NCBI RefSeq assembly: GCF_019891175.1 | Contig: NZ_CP072600.1 | Span: 4,402,001 to 4,466,000, forward strand | Direction of reading: 5' to 3' | DNA length: 64,000 nucleotides | From: Leptothermofonsia sichuanensis E412 | Lineage (GTDB): Bacteria; Cyanobacteriota; Cyanobacteriia; Leptolyngbyales; Leptolyngbyaceae | Shown: in pieces, positions 17,745 through 26,758 of the stretch | How positions within the stretch are numbered: position 1 is the first letter of the stretch | Layout: each line of letters begins with the position of its first letter | Made by a program: the position numbers and the translations under genes | Notes under the pieces: generated by a model | The model's input: the letters and a program-made list of their open reading frames with translations, nothing else | What the model was told of the DNA's origin: nothing | Databases searched by the model: none

Positions 17745-18668
17745 TTACCGAAGCGCAATCCGACGTACCGCAAACAGACTGCCCATGATTCCCACCGAAC
17801 TGCCAAAGCCAAGCAGGATCAGGGGCAACAAGACCGTTTTCCACGGGCTGAGCCGCAACCCATTAGCTAGAAACTGGACAAATTCCGGTTGTTGGGCCAG
17901 CAGGTTGGTTAAAAAGTGCTGAATGCTGGCGATTAAACCCCAGGCGATCGCAGCTCCAGCCAGCCCAAATGCAACCCCCTGCAAAATAAACGGCAGGTAG
18001 ATCCAGCTTGTGGTGGCACCCACCAGTTGCATCACTTCAATTTCGCGTCGTCGTGCCATCACAATCAGACGGATAGTCGTGGTGATGACCGCGATCGCCG
18101 TCAGCGTCAACAGGGTAATCATGGTTAAACTGATCCAGCTCAACCCCTGATTAAGCTGAGCTACGCGCTTGACGGCCTCATCCACATACTGCACCTCATC
18201 CACCCCTGACATCTGCGACAATTTTTGTGCCAGGGTCGGTACGTTTTCTGGAGACTTTGCTTTTACCTTGAGTTCATCTACCAGCGGATTCCCTTCCAGT
18301 TGTTTTGTGGCACCGTGGATATCGGATATTCCCAAATCCCGGATTAAATTTGTCCAAGCCTGCTCTTTGGGAATGGTCAATACCTCTGCTACTTCAGGCA
18401 GAGCCTGTACAGTTGGTTTCAGGTCTGTTGCCTGAATGCCGGTTTCCAGGTAAACCGATACCTCCAACTGGCTACCAAACCGGTTGAGTAATCCTTCTAA
18501 GTGCCAGGAAGTTTGCAGACTGACGCCAAACAAAAACAGCAGCACGGTTACTGTACTGATGGCTGCCCAGTTCATCCAGCCACCACGCCGTAAGCCCAGA
18601 AATGTTTCGCGCAGCAGGTAGTCCAGTTTAGTCAGAAATTGAAACACAGGCACACCTCTTGACAGCAA
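17745..18668 (-). CDS. ftsX: Cell division protein FtsX
   Basis: 307 residues, typical length. Four membrane spans: one near residues 33-53 (AISTVTVLLFLFGVSL), then three in the C-terminal half (ISLTMITLLTLTAIAVITTT; a middle one; and LLPLILLGFGSSVGIMGSLF). Between spans 1 and 2 is the extracytoplasmic loop that activates cell-wall hydrolases; MARRREIEVMQLVGAT is the conserved cytoplasmic motif. FtsX works with the ATPase FtsE, which is not in this window. Start may be MLSRG or the GTG five codons later. Divergent from rbcL. Confidence 0.95.
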   Translation of the reverse strand: MLSRGVPVFQFLTKLDYLLRETFLGLRRGGWMNWAAISTVTVLLFLFGVSLQTSWHLEGLLNRFGSQLEVSVYLETGIQATDLKPTVQALPEVAEVLTIPKEQAWTNLIRDLGISDIHGATKQLEGNPLVDELKVKAKSPENVPTLAQKLSQMSGVDEVQYVDEAVKRVAQLNQGLSWISLTMITLLTLTAIAVITTTIRLIVMARRREIEVMQLVGATTSWIYLPFILQGVAFGLAGAAIAWGLIASIQHFLTNLLAQQPEFVQFLANGLRLSPWKTVLLPLILLGFGSSVGIMGSLFAVRRIALR

Positions 18669-19290
18669 TGGAGGGGAGAAAAAGAAGGGGAGATCTCTTC
18701 CTCTCCTCTTTTCAAAACCTGATGTGATTTAACCGCACTCTTGAGGGGTTGCATCATCAAATTTGGGAGTCATCGTTACGAAATACCAACGATTCAGGGC
18801 AGGATTGCAATTTTTGCGATCGCGTCAACGCTCCCCAACACTTGTGATTGAATCAAGAGTGAACTCAGCATCGCTATCCAGGCTGGATATTTTGACTGTT
18901 GCGCCGGGAAACCTTTAGAATCCACAATTTAGTATTCTTGTCAATTGAATTTACCAAAATTAGCAAGGTTAAGCTTTCTTTTACAAAAGCCAATCTAGTG
19001 TTTTAAAAGATAAATATAGTTTATCCAACTATACAGAATCTCTAAAGCGATGCTTATTGAATTGCTGATATTATTCTGTGTGAGCCCATCCTTAAGCATA
19101 GGGTGAACAAGCTCTACAGAGTTCACTCCAAATGTCTGAATCAACCCAGACCTGAACTTTTAGTAGCGATAGCCCCATTGACATAAGGGTTTTGTCGAGG
19201 GTCCAGAGTCCTTTCGGAAAGGCATTCGAGGGGTTGCTGGCGGATTCGATCGGGAAAGTTTTGCCACATCGTTAACTAGGAAGGGAGAAT
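18669..19290 (+). promoter_or_regulatory. Long upstream region and leader of rbcL
   Basis: 622 bases without a gene between divergent ftsX and rbcL. AT-rich from about 18900 to 19060, then a GC-richer leader with a small hairpin (CCTTTCGGAAAGG, near 19210) and an AGGAAGGGAG ribosome site before the ATG. Long untranslated leaders are usual for cyanobacterial rbcL. I cannot place the promoter with certainty. Confidence 0.5.
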
Positions 19291-20721
19291 ATGTCTTACG
19301 CTCAGACTAAAACTCAGTCAAAAGCTGGGTATCAAGCAGGGGTAAAGGATTACCGGCTGACCTACTATACCCCCGACTACACGCCCAAGGACACCGATAT
19401 CTTGGCGGCATTCCGTGTTACGCCACAGCCCGGTGTTCCTTACGAAGAAGCAGGTGCAGCCGTAGCAGCGGAATCCTCGACGGGGACATGGACCACCGTA
19501 TGGACCGACCTGTTGACCGATCTGGATCGCTACAAAGGTCGCTGCTACGATATTGAACCTGTTCCTGGCGAAGATAACCAGTTTATTGCTTACATTGCCT
19601 ATCCCCTTGACCTGTTTGAGGAAGGCTCTGTAACCAATATGCTGACCTCTATTGTAGGGAACGTGTTTGGTTTCAAAGCGTTGAAAGCTCTCCGTCTGGA
19701 AGACCTGCGGATTCCTGTTGCCTATCTGAAGACCTTCCAGGGCCCCCCCCACGGAATTCAGGTTGAGCGGGACAAGATCAACAAGTACGGTCGTCCGCTA
19801 CTGGGTTGCACCATCAAACCCAAGCTCGGTCTGTCGGCGAAGAACTATGGTCGTGCGGTTTACGAATGTCTGCGCGGTGGGCTGGACTTCACCAAAGATG
19901 ACGAAAACATCAACTCTCAGCCGTTCCAGCGCTGGCGCGATCGCTTCCTGTTTGTCGCCGATGCGATTCACAAAGCTCAAGCAGAAACGGGCGAAATCAA
20001 AGGTCACTACCTGAACTGTACCGCGGCTACCTGTGAAGAGATGCTGAAGCGGGCCGAGTTCGCTAAAGAACTCGAAATGCCCATTATCATGCATGACTTC
20101 TTGACCGCAGGTTTCACCGCTAACACAACCCTGGCGAAGTACTGCCGGGACAACGGTCTGCTTCTCCACATCCACCGGGCAATGCACGCGGTTATCGACC
20201 GTCAGAAAAACCACGGGATGCACTTCCGCGTACTGGCGAAGTGTCTGCGGATGTCTGGTGGTGACCATATCCACACTGGAACGGTGGTTGGTAAGTTGGA
20301 AGGTGACAAAGCCGTTACCCTCGGTTTCGTCGATCTGCTGCGGGAAAATTACATTGAGCAAGACCGCTCCAAAGGGATTTACTTCACCCAGGACTGGGCA
20401 TCTATGCCTGGCGTAATGGCAGTCGCTTCCGGTGGTATCCACGTCTGGCATATGCCTGCTCTGGTGGAAATCTTTGGCGATGATGCTGTCCTTCAGTTTG
20501 GTGGTGGCACCCTTGGTCACCCCTGGGGCAATGCGCCGGGGGCGACCGCCAACCGGGTGGCGCTGGAAGCCTGTGTTCAGGCTCGGAATGAAGGTCGTGA
20601 CCTCATGCGTGAAGGTGGCGACATCATTCGTGAAGCTGCTCGCTGGAGTCCTGAACTGGCTGCTGCCTGCGAACTGTGGAAGGAAATCAAGTTCGAGTTC
20701 GAGGCTGTTGATACCGTCTGA
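19291..20721 (+). CDS. rbcL: Ribulose-bisphosphate carboxylase large subunit (form IB)
   Basis: 476 residues. Fixes CO2 onto ribulose 1,5-bisphosphate in the Calvin cycle, in carboxysomes. Lys176 in CTIKPKLGL is the catalytic lysine; Lys202 in [11 protein letters not shown] is the one carbamylated on activation; [11 protein letters not shown]-like and [12 protein letters not shown] motifs complete the site. The sequence and gene order are those of cyanobacterial form IB. First gene of rbcL-rbcX-rbcS. A strong AGGAAGGGAG ribosome site precedes the ATG. Confidence 0.99.
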   Translation: MSYAQTKTQSKAGYQAGVKDYRLTYYTPDYTPKDTDILAAFRVTPQPGVPYEEAGAAVAAESSTGTWTTVWTDLLTDLDRYKGRCYDIEPVPGEDNQFIAYIAYPLDLFEEGSVTNMLTSIVGNVFGFKALKALRLEDLRIPVAYLKTFQGPPHGIQVERDKINKYGRPLLGCTIKPKLGLSAKNYGRAVYECLRGGLDFTKDDENINSQPFQRWRDRFLFVADAIHKAQAETGEIKGHYLNCTAATCEEMLKRAEFAKELEMPIIMHDFLTAGFTANTTLAKYCRDNGLLLHIHRAMHAVIDRQKNHGMHFRVLAKCLRMSGGDHIHTGTVVGKLEGDKAVTLGFVDLLRENYIEQDRSKGIYFTQDWASMPGVMAVASGGIHVWHMPALVEIFGDDAVLQFGGGTLGHPWGNAPGATANRVALEACVQARNEGRDLMREGGDIIREAARWSPELAAACELWKEIKFEFEAVDTV

Positions 20722-20722
20722 T

Positions 20723-20782
20723 GAAGAAGGAAGAAAGAAGATTGAAGAATTCTCATGTATCCCTCTTCTTTCTTCTCTCTTC
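20723..20782 (+). promoter_or_regulatory. Purine/pyrimidine hairpin between rbcL and rbcX
   Basis: A nearly pure purine arm (GAAGAAGGAAGAAAGAAGA, 20723-20741) pairs with a pyrimidine arm (TCTTCTTTCTTCTCTCTTC, 20764-20782) at 17 of 19 positions, followed by a pyrimidine tract with TTTTT. It could act as a partial terminator or processing site that keeps rbcX and rbcS messages lower than rbcL. Confidence 0.6.
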
Positions 20783-20800
20783 TCCCTTCTCTCTTTTTCT

Positions 20801-21196
20801 ATGGATCTGAAGCAGATTGCCAAGGATACGACCAGGACCCTGATCAGTTACATGACCTATCAGGCGTTGCGGGTTGTGCTGGCACAGTTAGATGAAACTG
20901 AACCCAAGCGGGCTTACTGGTTGCGCCAGTTTTCCTACCAGGTCAGTATTCAAAATGGTGAGGCTTTTCTGGAAGCACTTTTTCAAGAAGAGCAACGGTT
21001 AGCCTTCCGCCTGTTGACTGTGCGAGAGCATATTGCTGAAGAGATTGCAGATTACCTGCCGGAGATGCTTCGTACAGGAATTCAACAAGCCAACCTTCAG
21101 CAGCGAACCCGGCAATTGGAACGCATGACGCAGCTTGATCCAACCACATTCATTACCGATTCTGAACAGAAAGAGGCTGAGTCGGACGGCTCCTGA
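20801..21196 (+). CDS. rbcX: Rubisco assembly chaperone RbcX
   Basis: 131 residues, all helical, as expected for this homodimeric chaperone, which binds the C-terminal tail of RbcL and holds RbcL dimers until the small subunit arrives. MDLKQIAKDTTRTLISYMTY, then QALRVVLAQLDETEP, YWLRQFS and NGEAFLEALFQEE match the family. The ATG was chosen because upstream in-frame sequence overlaps rbcL and is out of register with it. The acidic tail is poorly conserved in all species. Confidence 0.96.
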   Translation: MDLKQIAKDTTRTLISYMTYQALRVVLAQLDETEPKRAYWLRQFSYQVSIQNGEAFLEALFQEEQRLAFRLLTVREHIAEEIADYLPEMLRTGIQQANLQQRTRQLERMTQLDPTTFITDSEQKEAESDGS

Positions 21197-21272
21197 TGGC
21201 TGCTTCGGGTTCAGACCTCAAATCAGAACTCAAAACTAAGAACCCAACACTTTCAACTATTCGAGGACACCA

Positions 21273-21620
21273 ATGAAGACTCTACCCAAAGAGCGTCGTT
21301 ACGAAACTTTTTCCTACCTGCCTCCGCTCAGCGATGCCCAGATCGCCCGTCAGATTCAGTATACGATTGACCAGGGTTACCATCCCTGTGTTGAGTTTAA
21401 TGAAAGCTCCGATGCAGAGATTTACTACTGGACCATGTGGAAACTGCCGCTGTTCAATTGTTCTTCTCCTCAAGAAGTATTGAACGAAGTGCAGCAATGC
21501 CGCCAGGAATATGGCAATTGCTACATCCGGGTAGTTGCTTTTGACAACATCAAACAGTGTCAGGTAATGAGCTTCATTGTTCATAAGCCCAACCAGGGCG
21601 GCAGCAGCTACCGCTACTAA
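21273..21620 (+). CDS. rbcS: Ribulose-bisphosphate carboxylase small subunit
   Basis: 115 residues, normal for cyanobacteria. [22 protein letters not shown], then [11 protein letters not shown] and [20 protein letters not shown] are characteristic. Eight copies cap the RbcL octamer. Preceded by a GAGGAC site. Last gene of the operon, followed by a terminator at 21725. Confidence 0.99.
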   Translation: MKTLPKERRYETFSYLPPLSDAQIARQIQYTIDQGYHPCVEFNESSDAEIYYWTMWKLPLFNCSSPQEVLNEVQQCRQEYGNCYIRVVAFDNIKQCQVMSFIVHKPNQGGSSYRY

Positions 21621-21635
21621 ATATCTGGCCATTTT

Positions 21636-21709
21636 GGGTTGCTGCTTCTGGCTGTGGCTTAAAGGTTGGATGAATTAAAAGGCTGCTATTTATCCGGCTA
21701 TTCAGCAAC
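21636..21709. repeat. Degenerate GGCGTTGCTGAAT-type repeat
   Basis: Begins GTTGCTGCTTCTGG and ends ATTCAGCAACA, with GGTTGGATGAATTAAAAGGC inside. Same ends and size as the elements at 35693 and 42246. Confidence 0.55.
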
Positions 21710-21724
21710 ATTTCTTTTCGCAGT

Positions 21725-21760
21725 AGCAGGGCGGGCATTTGCCTGCCCTGCTTTCTTCTT
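21725..21760 (+). terminator. Terminator of the rbcLXS operon
   Basis: AGCAGGGCGGGCA / TGCCTGCCCTGCT stem with a two-base loop, followed by TTCTTCTT. A strong GC-rich stem placed 105 bases after the rbcS stop. Confidence 0.85.
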
Positions 21761-21929
21761 AGACAAAAAAGACATGGCAGCAACGCCATGTGCAACCTGG
21801 AAGCCAGGATCTCCGGTGTCTCCGTGGACTTCAATCCAATTTCAATCAATTGACTGGCTAACCTCTCCAGAATCGGGGATCTGAAGGCTGGTACACTTCG
21901 CGTCAGTAGCCATAGCCCTTTTCAAGGGT

Positions 21930-21970
21930 GTGAGGTACAGTAGGGTGCTCCGCACCCTACTGTACCTCAC
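21930..21970. repeat. Perfect 19-bp hairpin, second copy
   Basis: Same stem as 10786-10826, loop TCC. Confidence 0.85.
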
Positions 21971-22008
21971 ATCCCTGTACCTCATTCAGTTGAGAAACGC
22001 TATACCTA

Positions 22009-22566
22009 TTAACCCGGCAGCTTAAGAGCATGCAGAGTGAAAGAGGCAATCGGTACAATGGAAGCATGAATAAACCGGATGCCCGACTACTCGATCCAAA
22101 TACTCAAGATTATCTACGCCAACAAGCGATTCGGTTACGGCAGCAAGGGAAGCGATTTGTGGATATAGCCAGCTACTTAGGGGTACATCGCAACACCGTT
22201 TCAGACTGGTGGCAGCAGTACCAGGAACTGGGAGAACCTGCCCTGTATCAGCAGCAACGCGGACACAAAGTTGGGGGTGGACGCCCCTTAACTCAAGAGC
22301 AGGAAACCCATGTCCAGGAGAGGATGCAAGCCCATTTTCCCGATGAGTTGGAGATTGATAGTGCGCTGTGGACACGGCGTGCGGTGCAAGCATTGATTGA
22401 GCAGGCGTGTGGGGTTGAGCTGCCGATTTGGACGGTGGGGTTATATCTGTGGGGCTGGGGCTACAGTCCCCAGAAACCCCTGAAACGAGCTTATGAGCAA
22501 AACCCAGAAGCCGTGGAGGAGTGGCTAGAGCGAACCTACCCCCAGATTGAGCAACGGGCTAAAACT
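22009..22566 (+). pseudogene. IS630 element F, copy 2, truncated
   Basis: Left end TTAACCCGGCAGCTTAAGAG after TA at 22007-22008; transposase starts at 22030 and is complete to residue ~179 (EQRAKT), then lost. It lacks the whole catalytic domain. The flank is the same as that of copy 1, so the two were duplicated together and did not insert separately. One residue differs (GHKVGGG against GRKVGGG). Confidence 0.92.
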
Positions 22567-22627
22567 AGACTTTATTGGAAATAAGGATGTACTAGAAAAC
22601 GAACAGGCTTCTCCAACGATTGGTTAC

Positions 22628-22829
22628 TTAAGCTGCTTTCTTTTGGGCGTTGAGTTGACGATGAGTCAGGCGGAAGTTATGTAATCCGCAAGCGGTTTCC
22701 ATGACATCATCCACATAGTAGTCAGTTCGATTGCGAAACGGCTGACTAACAATATTGCAGCGTTTGATACCGCCAATTTGATGTTCAACCTCGACCCGTT
22801 CGCTCGAAATGCGCTGGTTATACTGTTTA
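22628..22829 (-). pseudogene. IS5-like (DDE_4) transposase C-terminal remnant
   Basis: About 66 residues: ISSERVEVEHQIGGIKRCNI, FRNRTDYYVDDVMETACGLHN. The 'RVxVEHxIGGIKR' block holds the last catalytic Glu of DDE superfamily 4 transposases. It is cut on its N-terminal side by IS630 element G; nothing of the N-terminus was found beyond that element. Confidence 0.75.
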
Positions 22830-23794
22830 TAGCTACAGACAACACAGTTAGGACACGGCATCTTTGAGAACAGCCTCCATCGCTTCTCGTAAAGAACTAA
22901 AGCGAGACAAGCTTTGGCGAATGCGGCTTTTCAGCCAAGCCCAACACGTTTCAATCCGATTGAAATCTGGAGAATAAGCCGGTAGATACAACAAGCGACA
23001 TCCCGCAGCCTCAACCAGTTGGCAATTCGCCCCCCATGATGAAACGTCGCGTTATCTAGAATCAAAACCTTTCCGGGTTTGAGGGTTGGCAGTAAACAGG
23101 TTTCAAGCCAGGTTTCAAACACGCCTCGATTACAAGCACCATCGACGGTAAAAGCCGCACTCAACGGGTGCTCAGCCTAAGCGGCGATCATATTGATGCG
23201 TCCACTTCGCCGCCCCGACTTGAACGCTTCAAAGCGCACCCCTGGTTCGCACCAACCATACCCATAATCGTCTCGTTCATCCATACCTGATTCATCGAGA
23301 TACACTCGGTCACAAACCGGCACTTGGGCGAGTTCTTCTAGGAAGGCGGCACGTTTATCCTCATCTCGTTCGCGATAGCCATACGTCTTTTTTTTCGACT
23401 CAAACCCAGCTTCTCTAACGCCCGGGCGATCGTCCGGGTGCTGATGGGATCGTCCCACAACTGGGCCATCTGCTTTTGGGTTTTGCCCCCAGGCTGCTTT
23501 GCAAACTCGGCAACCCTATCCCAATCGGTAATTTTGCTGTGCGTCTGATGCGGACGAGTCGATTTGGCTTGATAATCTCCCGTTGCCTCCTGCCGCTTGA
23601 GCCACAAGTCGATGGTGTTGCGACTGATCCCAAACATTTGGGCAGCTTCAATCTTCTTCATGCCGTCTAATTGGATCGCGTTGATCACCTTTTGTCGCAA
23701 GTCATAACTGTAGGCTTTTGCCATAAACACTTTAGGGGTTTCTAGAGGGGTACTTACCTCTCAGTCTACGTCCTAATTGTCTTGACGGCAGCTA
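22830..23794 (-). mobile_element. IS630-family element G (965 bp)
   Basis: TA at 22828-22829 and 23795-23796. Ends TAGCTACAGACAACACAGTT and, on the other strand, TAGCTGCCGTCAAGACAATT, followed by AGGA in both. Confidence 0.88.
22849..23730 (-). pseudogene. IS630-family transposase, element G, degenerate
   Basis: Start MAKAYSYDLRQKVINAI (23724) with a helix-turn-helix. An A8 run (T8 at 23388-23395) gives the -1 shift into VYLDESGMD and on. Then an in-frame TAG after INMIAA (near 23177) and a frameshift at a G6 run (near 23030) break the frame before YSPDFNRIETCWAW. The DDE residues (LDESG, ILDNATFHH, NRIE) are still recognisable. The stop and shift make this copy inactive. Confidence 0.87.
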
Positions 23795-23830
23795 TACCTG
23801 TATTGGGTACTGAATTGAGTAGCTAAAACC

Positions 23831-23911
23831 GGCGTCGCTGAAAAGCGGGATGAAGTGAAACTTTGTTTCACTTCATCCCGCACCTTTTTCATCCCCAGGT
23901 TCAGCAATGCC
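23831..23911. repeat. GGCGTTGCTGAAT-type palindromic repeat (complete)
   Basis: Outer ends GGCGTCGCTGAA and TTCAGCAATGCC; inside, a perfect 17-bp stem GCGGGATGAAGTGAAAC with loop TTT. A further ATTCAGCAACACC follows at 23934. Non-autonomous mobile repeat (MITE-like) by appearance. Confidence 0.7.
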
Positions 23912-23976
23912 CCACCTTGCCATTCATCCGGCGATTCAGCAACACCGACTCAGCCAGTTGCCTGATGGATGGGGGG

Positions 23977-25263
23977 TCAAATCAGCTCATCCAGATTCAG
24001 ATCTTCCGACGCTGGAGACAACTGTCCAGGTTTAGCTTCGGTCAGATTTTGTACAGCTTTTGCCACATCAATTCCAGTGGTTTGCTTCAACTGCTCAATA
24101 AAGCTGGCGGCTTTGACCGCACTGCTGCTCTGGTTGGGGCTGACAACGGTCACATTCTGGACATTCACATCAGGAACCGCAGAAGTCAGGGTTTGCAGCA
24201 GGGTTTCCAGACGTTGCAGCAGAAAAATGTCACGAGCATTAGCACCCGCTGTTTTCCAGGATTCTGCCAGACGCAGGGTTCCTTCGGCGCGGGCTTTGCC
24301 GTCTTCCACAATGCGGGCAGCATTTCCCTGCGCACGGGCGATCGCCTGCTTACAGTCTGCCTCCGCCGGGGCAATCACATCCGCCTGAAGTTGCTGCTCA
24401 ATATGCTTGATGCGTTCCTGCTGCACGGGGACTTCTGCCTGGATGCGGGCCAGTTCAGCGGCAATTTCAGCAATTGCCTCGGCGACCACCGCGTCTCGCT
24501 TGGTTATCGCGTCTGTGATCCGGCGTTCGGCTTCCGCATGGGCAATTCCAATATCCCGATCCAGCCGACTGAGTTCAGTTATTTTCTGGTTTTCAGCGGC
24601 TTGAATCGCCGATTCGGATTTTGCCTTCGCTTCGGCAATACGGGCGTCTCTGAGCAGGTCAGCCTGCTGCTTGCGACCAATGGAGTCAAGGTAACGAACA
24701 TCGTCGGAGATATTCTGGATCTGAAGGGTATCCAGCACCAACCCCAGCTTTTCCAAATCATCTTCAGCTTCGTCCAGCAAGCTTCTGGCAAAGGCAATTT
24801 TGTCTTCATTCACCTGCTCTGGAGTAAGGCTGGCAAGCACCCCCCGCAGATTGCCTTCCAGCGTTTCTTTGGCCATCTGCTCAATTTCCTGACGGCTCTT
24901 GCCCAGCAATCGCTCAATGGCATTATGAATGGCGGGTTCTTCCCCAGCAATTTTGATGTTTGCCACGCCTTCGACGGTCAACGGAATCCCACCCTTAGAG
25001 TAGGCATTGGACACCCGCAAATTAATAATCATATTACTCAAATCCATTCGCAGTGCCCGTTCCAGCAATGGCACGCGAATGCTGCTCCCCCCCTTGACCA
25101 GGCGATAGCCGACTCGACGCCCATCGGATAATTCGCGGGCACTGCCGGCAAAGATCAAAATCTCATTTGGCTGGCAAATGTAATAGAGGTTGCGGATCAC
25201 AAAAATCCCAGCTCCTGTCCCAACACCCAGGATGGCTAACAGGGCAGCGATCGCCTCAAACAT
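23977..25263 (-). CDS. Flotillin-like SPFH protein 1
   Basis: 428 residues. N-terminal hydrophobic hairpin/anchor (IAALLAILGVGTGAGIFVI, residues 4-22), an SPFH domain (NLYYICQPNEILIFAG to about residue 190, with RRVGYRLVKGG and NAYSKGGIPL), then a long Ala/Glu-rich coiled coil (about 205-330, EAKAKSESAIQAAENQKI). Flotillins form large cages that organise membrane microdomains. Paralogue of the gene upstream, with which it shares 'NAYSKGG.PL' and 'ETLEGNLRGV.A.LTPEQVNED'. Ribosome site AAGGAGGAA is strong. Last gene of a three-gene minus-strand run. Confidence 0.9.
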   Translation of the reverse strand: MFEAIAALLAILGVGTGAGIFVIRNLYYICQPNEILIFAGSARELSDGRRVGYRLVKGGSSIRVPLLERALRMDLSNMIINLRVSNAYSKGGIPLTVEGVANIKIAGEEPAIHNAIERLLGKSRQEIEQMAKETLEGNLRGVLASLTPEQVNEDKIAFARSLLDEAEDDLEKLGLVLDTLQIQNISDDVRYLDSIGRKQQADLLRDARIAEAKAKSESAIQAAENQKITELSRLDRDIGIAHAEAERRITDAITKRDAVVAEAIAEIAAELARIQAEVPVQQERIKHIEQQLQADVIAPAEADCKQAIARAQGNAARIVEDGKARAEGTLRLAESWKTAGANARDIFLLQRLETLLQTLTSAVPDVNVQNVTVVSPNQSSSAVKAASFIEQLKQTTGIDVAKAVQNLTEAKPGQLSPASEDLNLDELI

Positions 25264-25271
25264 CGATTCCT

Positions 25272-25323
25272 CCTTAAACTAATGGCTATCCTGTTGTCCT
25301 TAAACTAATGGCTATCCTGTTGT
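25272..25323 (-). repeat. 26-bp perfect tandem duplication at a gene junction
   Basis: Two adjacent copies of a 26-bp unit (CCTTAAACTAATGGCTATCC... on plus). One copy codes the last residues and stop of flotillin 2; the other supplies the spacer and part of the ribosome site of flotillin 1. Confidence 0.9.
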
Positions 25324-26684
25324 CCTTTTTGCCGATTCAATGTGGCGGCTACATCAATTCCCAGCGTGTGATCGACGTGTTGCAGGAACTGGCGCACAAT
25401 TTCGGGATACAGGTTGACCAGGGTGGTTAGAGATTTGCCATCGCCGTTGTCAATCACGTTGATCTGCTCCAGGTGTACCCGTTTGGGAATCTTTGCAGCC
25501 TCCTGAAGTACCATTTCAATTTGCTGAATCAAAAACAGTTCAGAGGCATCCACCCCGGTTTTTTGCCAGACCTTTGACAACATGTCATTGACCATGGCGG
25601 AGGCTTTAGCGTTTTCTGCCAGTGCCGCCGCGGCTCCTCGCGCCTGGAGGGTTTTTGCCTGTTTGTCTGCTTCGGCGGGCAACACCTTATCCGCTTCCAG
25701 ACGTAAACGCTCCAGTTCTGCCCGCACGGTTTGAAGCTGCTGTTCCGCTCTGGCTCTGGCTTCTTTCTCGGCGGCAATGGTACGCTCCTCTTCAGAGCGG
25801 GCTTTCTGCTCCAGTTCGGCTTTGATTTTGCGGAGTTCGTTCTGTTTTTGCTGGACGATACCCAACGTCTGGGATTTGGCAACTTCTGCCTGCCGCTGAC
25901 ACTCAGATACAATCTTTTCTGCCTGACTCAGCGCCTCTGCTTCAGCAATCTCGGCATCCCGGACAATTTGAGCAATTTGCTTGCGGCCAATGGAGCGCAA
26001 ATAGTCCATGTCATCCGTGACGCTCTGAATCTTCAGAGTGTCCAACTGCAATCCCAGTTTTGCCAGATCCCGCGAAACATCCTGGGCAATGCGCTCGGCA
26101 AATTTGAGCCGATCTTCATTGACCTGTTCGGGGGTGAGCAGGGCAACAACACCGCGCAGGTTACCTTCCAGGGTTTCCCTTGCTACAGAGGCAATTTCGG
26201 CGCGATCGCGGCGAAGAAAGCGTTCAATCGCATTGCCCACAATCTCCGGATCGCTGGAAATTTTGACATTGGCGATCGCCTGAATGTGCAGCGGGGTTCC
26301 ACCTTTAGAGTAGGCATTTTTTACTTCTACCGGAACCGGCATGGTGGTGAGATCCATCCGTTCCACTGTTTCCAGAATCGGGATCACAATGGTGCGCCCC
26401 CCAAAAATGACCCGATACCCCACTTCCTGCCCATCTTTTGTGCGATGTTTGCGCCCCGATAGAATCATGATCTCGTTTGGGTTGCAGATTTTCATGAAAC
26501 TGCTAATAAACCAGACCACCAGGATGGCGCCAAACACAGCCAGGGCAACGGGGAGGGCTGCTGGCAATGAACCCGCTTCCATTTTTTCAACCGTGGGATA
26601 GGGTTCGGCGTTGACCTGCTCTACCTGAACCAGAACCCCATCCTGTTCCAGACTGGTAACAAACTTAGGTTTCATATTGACCAC
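25305..26684 (-). CDS. Flotillin-like SPFH protein 2
   Basis: 459 residues. A Pro/Glu-rich N-terminus, a membrane span (ALPVALAVFGAILVVWFISSF, about 43-63), the SPFH domain (MKICNPNEIMILSGRKH onward), then a coiled coil rich in Glu/Ala/Arg (about 235-345, ELEQKARSEEERTIAAEKEA). The C-terminal part DASELFLIQQIEMVLQEAAK is the flotillin oligomerisation region. Likely forms mixed assemblies with the paralogue downstream. MKPKF, three codons in, is an alternative start. Confidence 0.9.
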   Translation of the reverse strand: MVNMKPKFVTSLEQDGVLVQVEQVNAEPYPTVEKMEAGSLPAALPVALAVFGAILVVWFISSFMKICNPNEIMILSGRKHRTKDGQEVGYRVIFGGRTIVIPILETVERMDLTTMPVPVEVKNAYSKGGTPLHIQAIANVKISSDPEIVGNAIERFLRRDRAEIASVARETLEGNLRGVVALLTPEQVNEDRLKFAERIAQDVSRDLAKLGLQLDTLKIQSVTDDMDYLRSIGRKQIAQIVRDAEIAEAEALSQAEKIVSECQRQAEVAKSQTLGIVQQKQNELRKIKAELEQKARSEEERTIAAEKEARARAEQQLQTVRAELERLRLEADKVLPAEADKQAKTLQARGAAAALAENAKASAMVNDMLSKVWQKTGVDASELFLIQQIEMVLQEAAKIPKRVHLEQINVIDNGDGKSLTTLVNLYPEIVRQFLQHVDHTLGIDVAATLNRQKGQQDSH

Positions 26685-26758
26685 CGAGTTTTACATGATG
26701 GATCGATACACAACAAATTGCAGAAATTCCCGTTGAGTGGAAAGCGAGCATCCATACC

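Larger units (their letters stand above)
21775..22566 (-). repeat. 792-bp inverted repeat, right arm
   Basis: Mate of 10190-10981. It ends within the IS630 F transposase at QRAKT; the sequence beyond (AGACTTTATTGG) is unrelated. Confidence 0.9.

Noticed and set aside
17645-17812. N-terminal extension of the DUF3598 protein
   Set aside because: Arg/Glu-rich low-complexity sequence that overlaps the end of ftsX; MKAQWDCF is the usual family start.
19798-20823. 341-residue minus-strand frame opposite rbcL
   Set aside because: Shadow of rbcL caused by its codon bias; no independent signal.
23863-25131. 422-residue plus-strand frame opposite flotillin 1
   Set aside because: Antisense shadow of a strongly supported SPFH gene; its sequence has no family pattern, and it begins inside a repeat.
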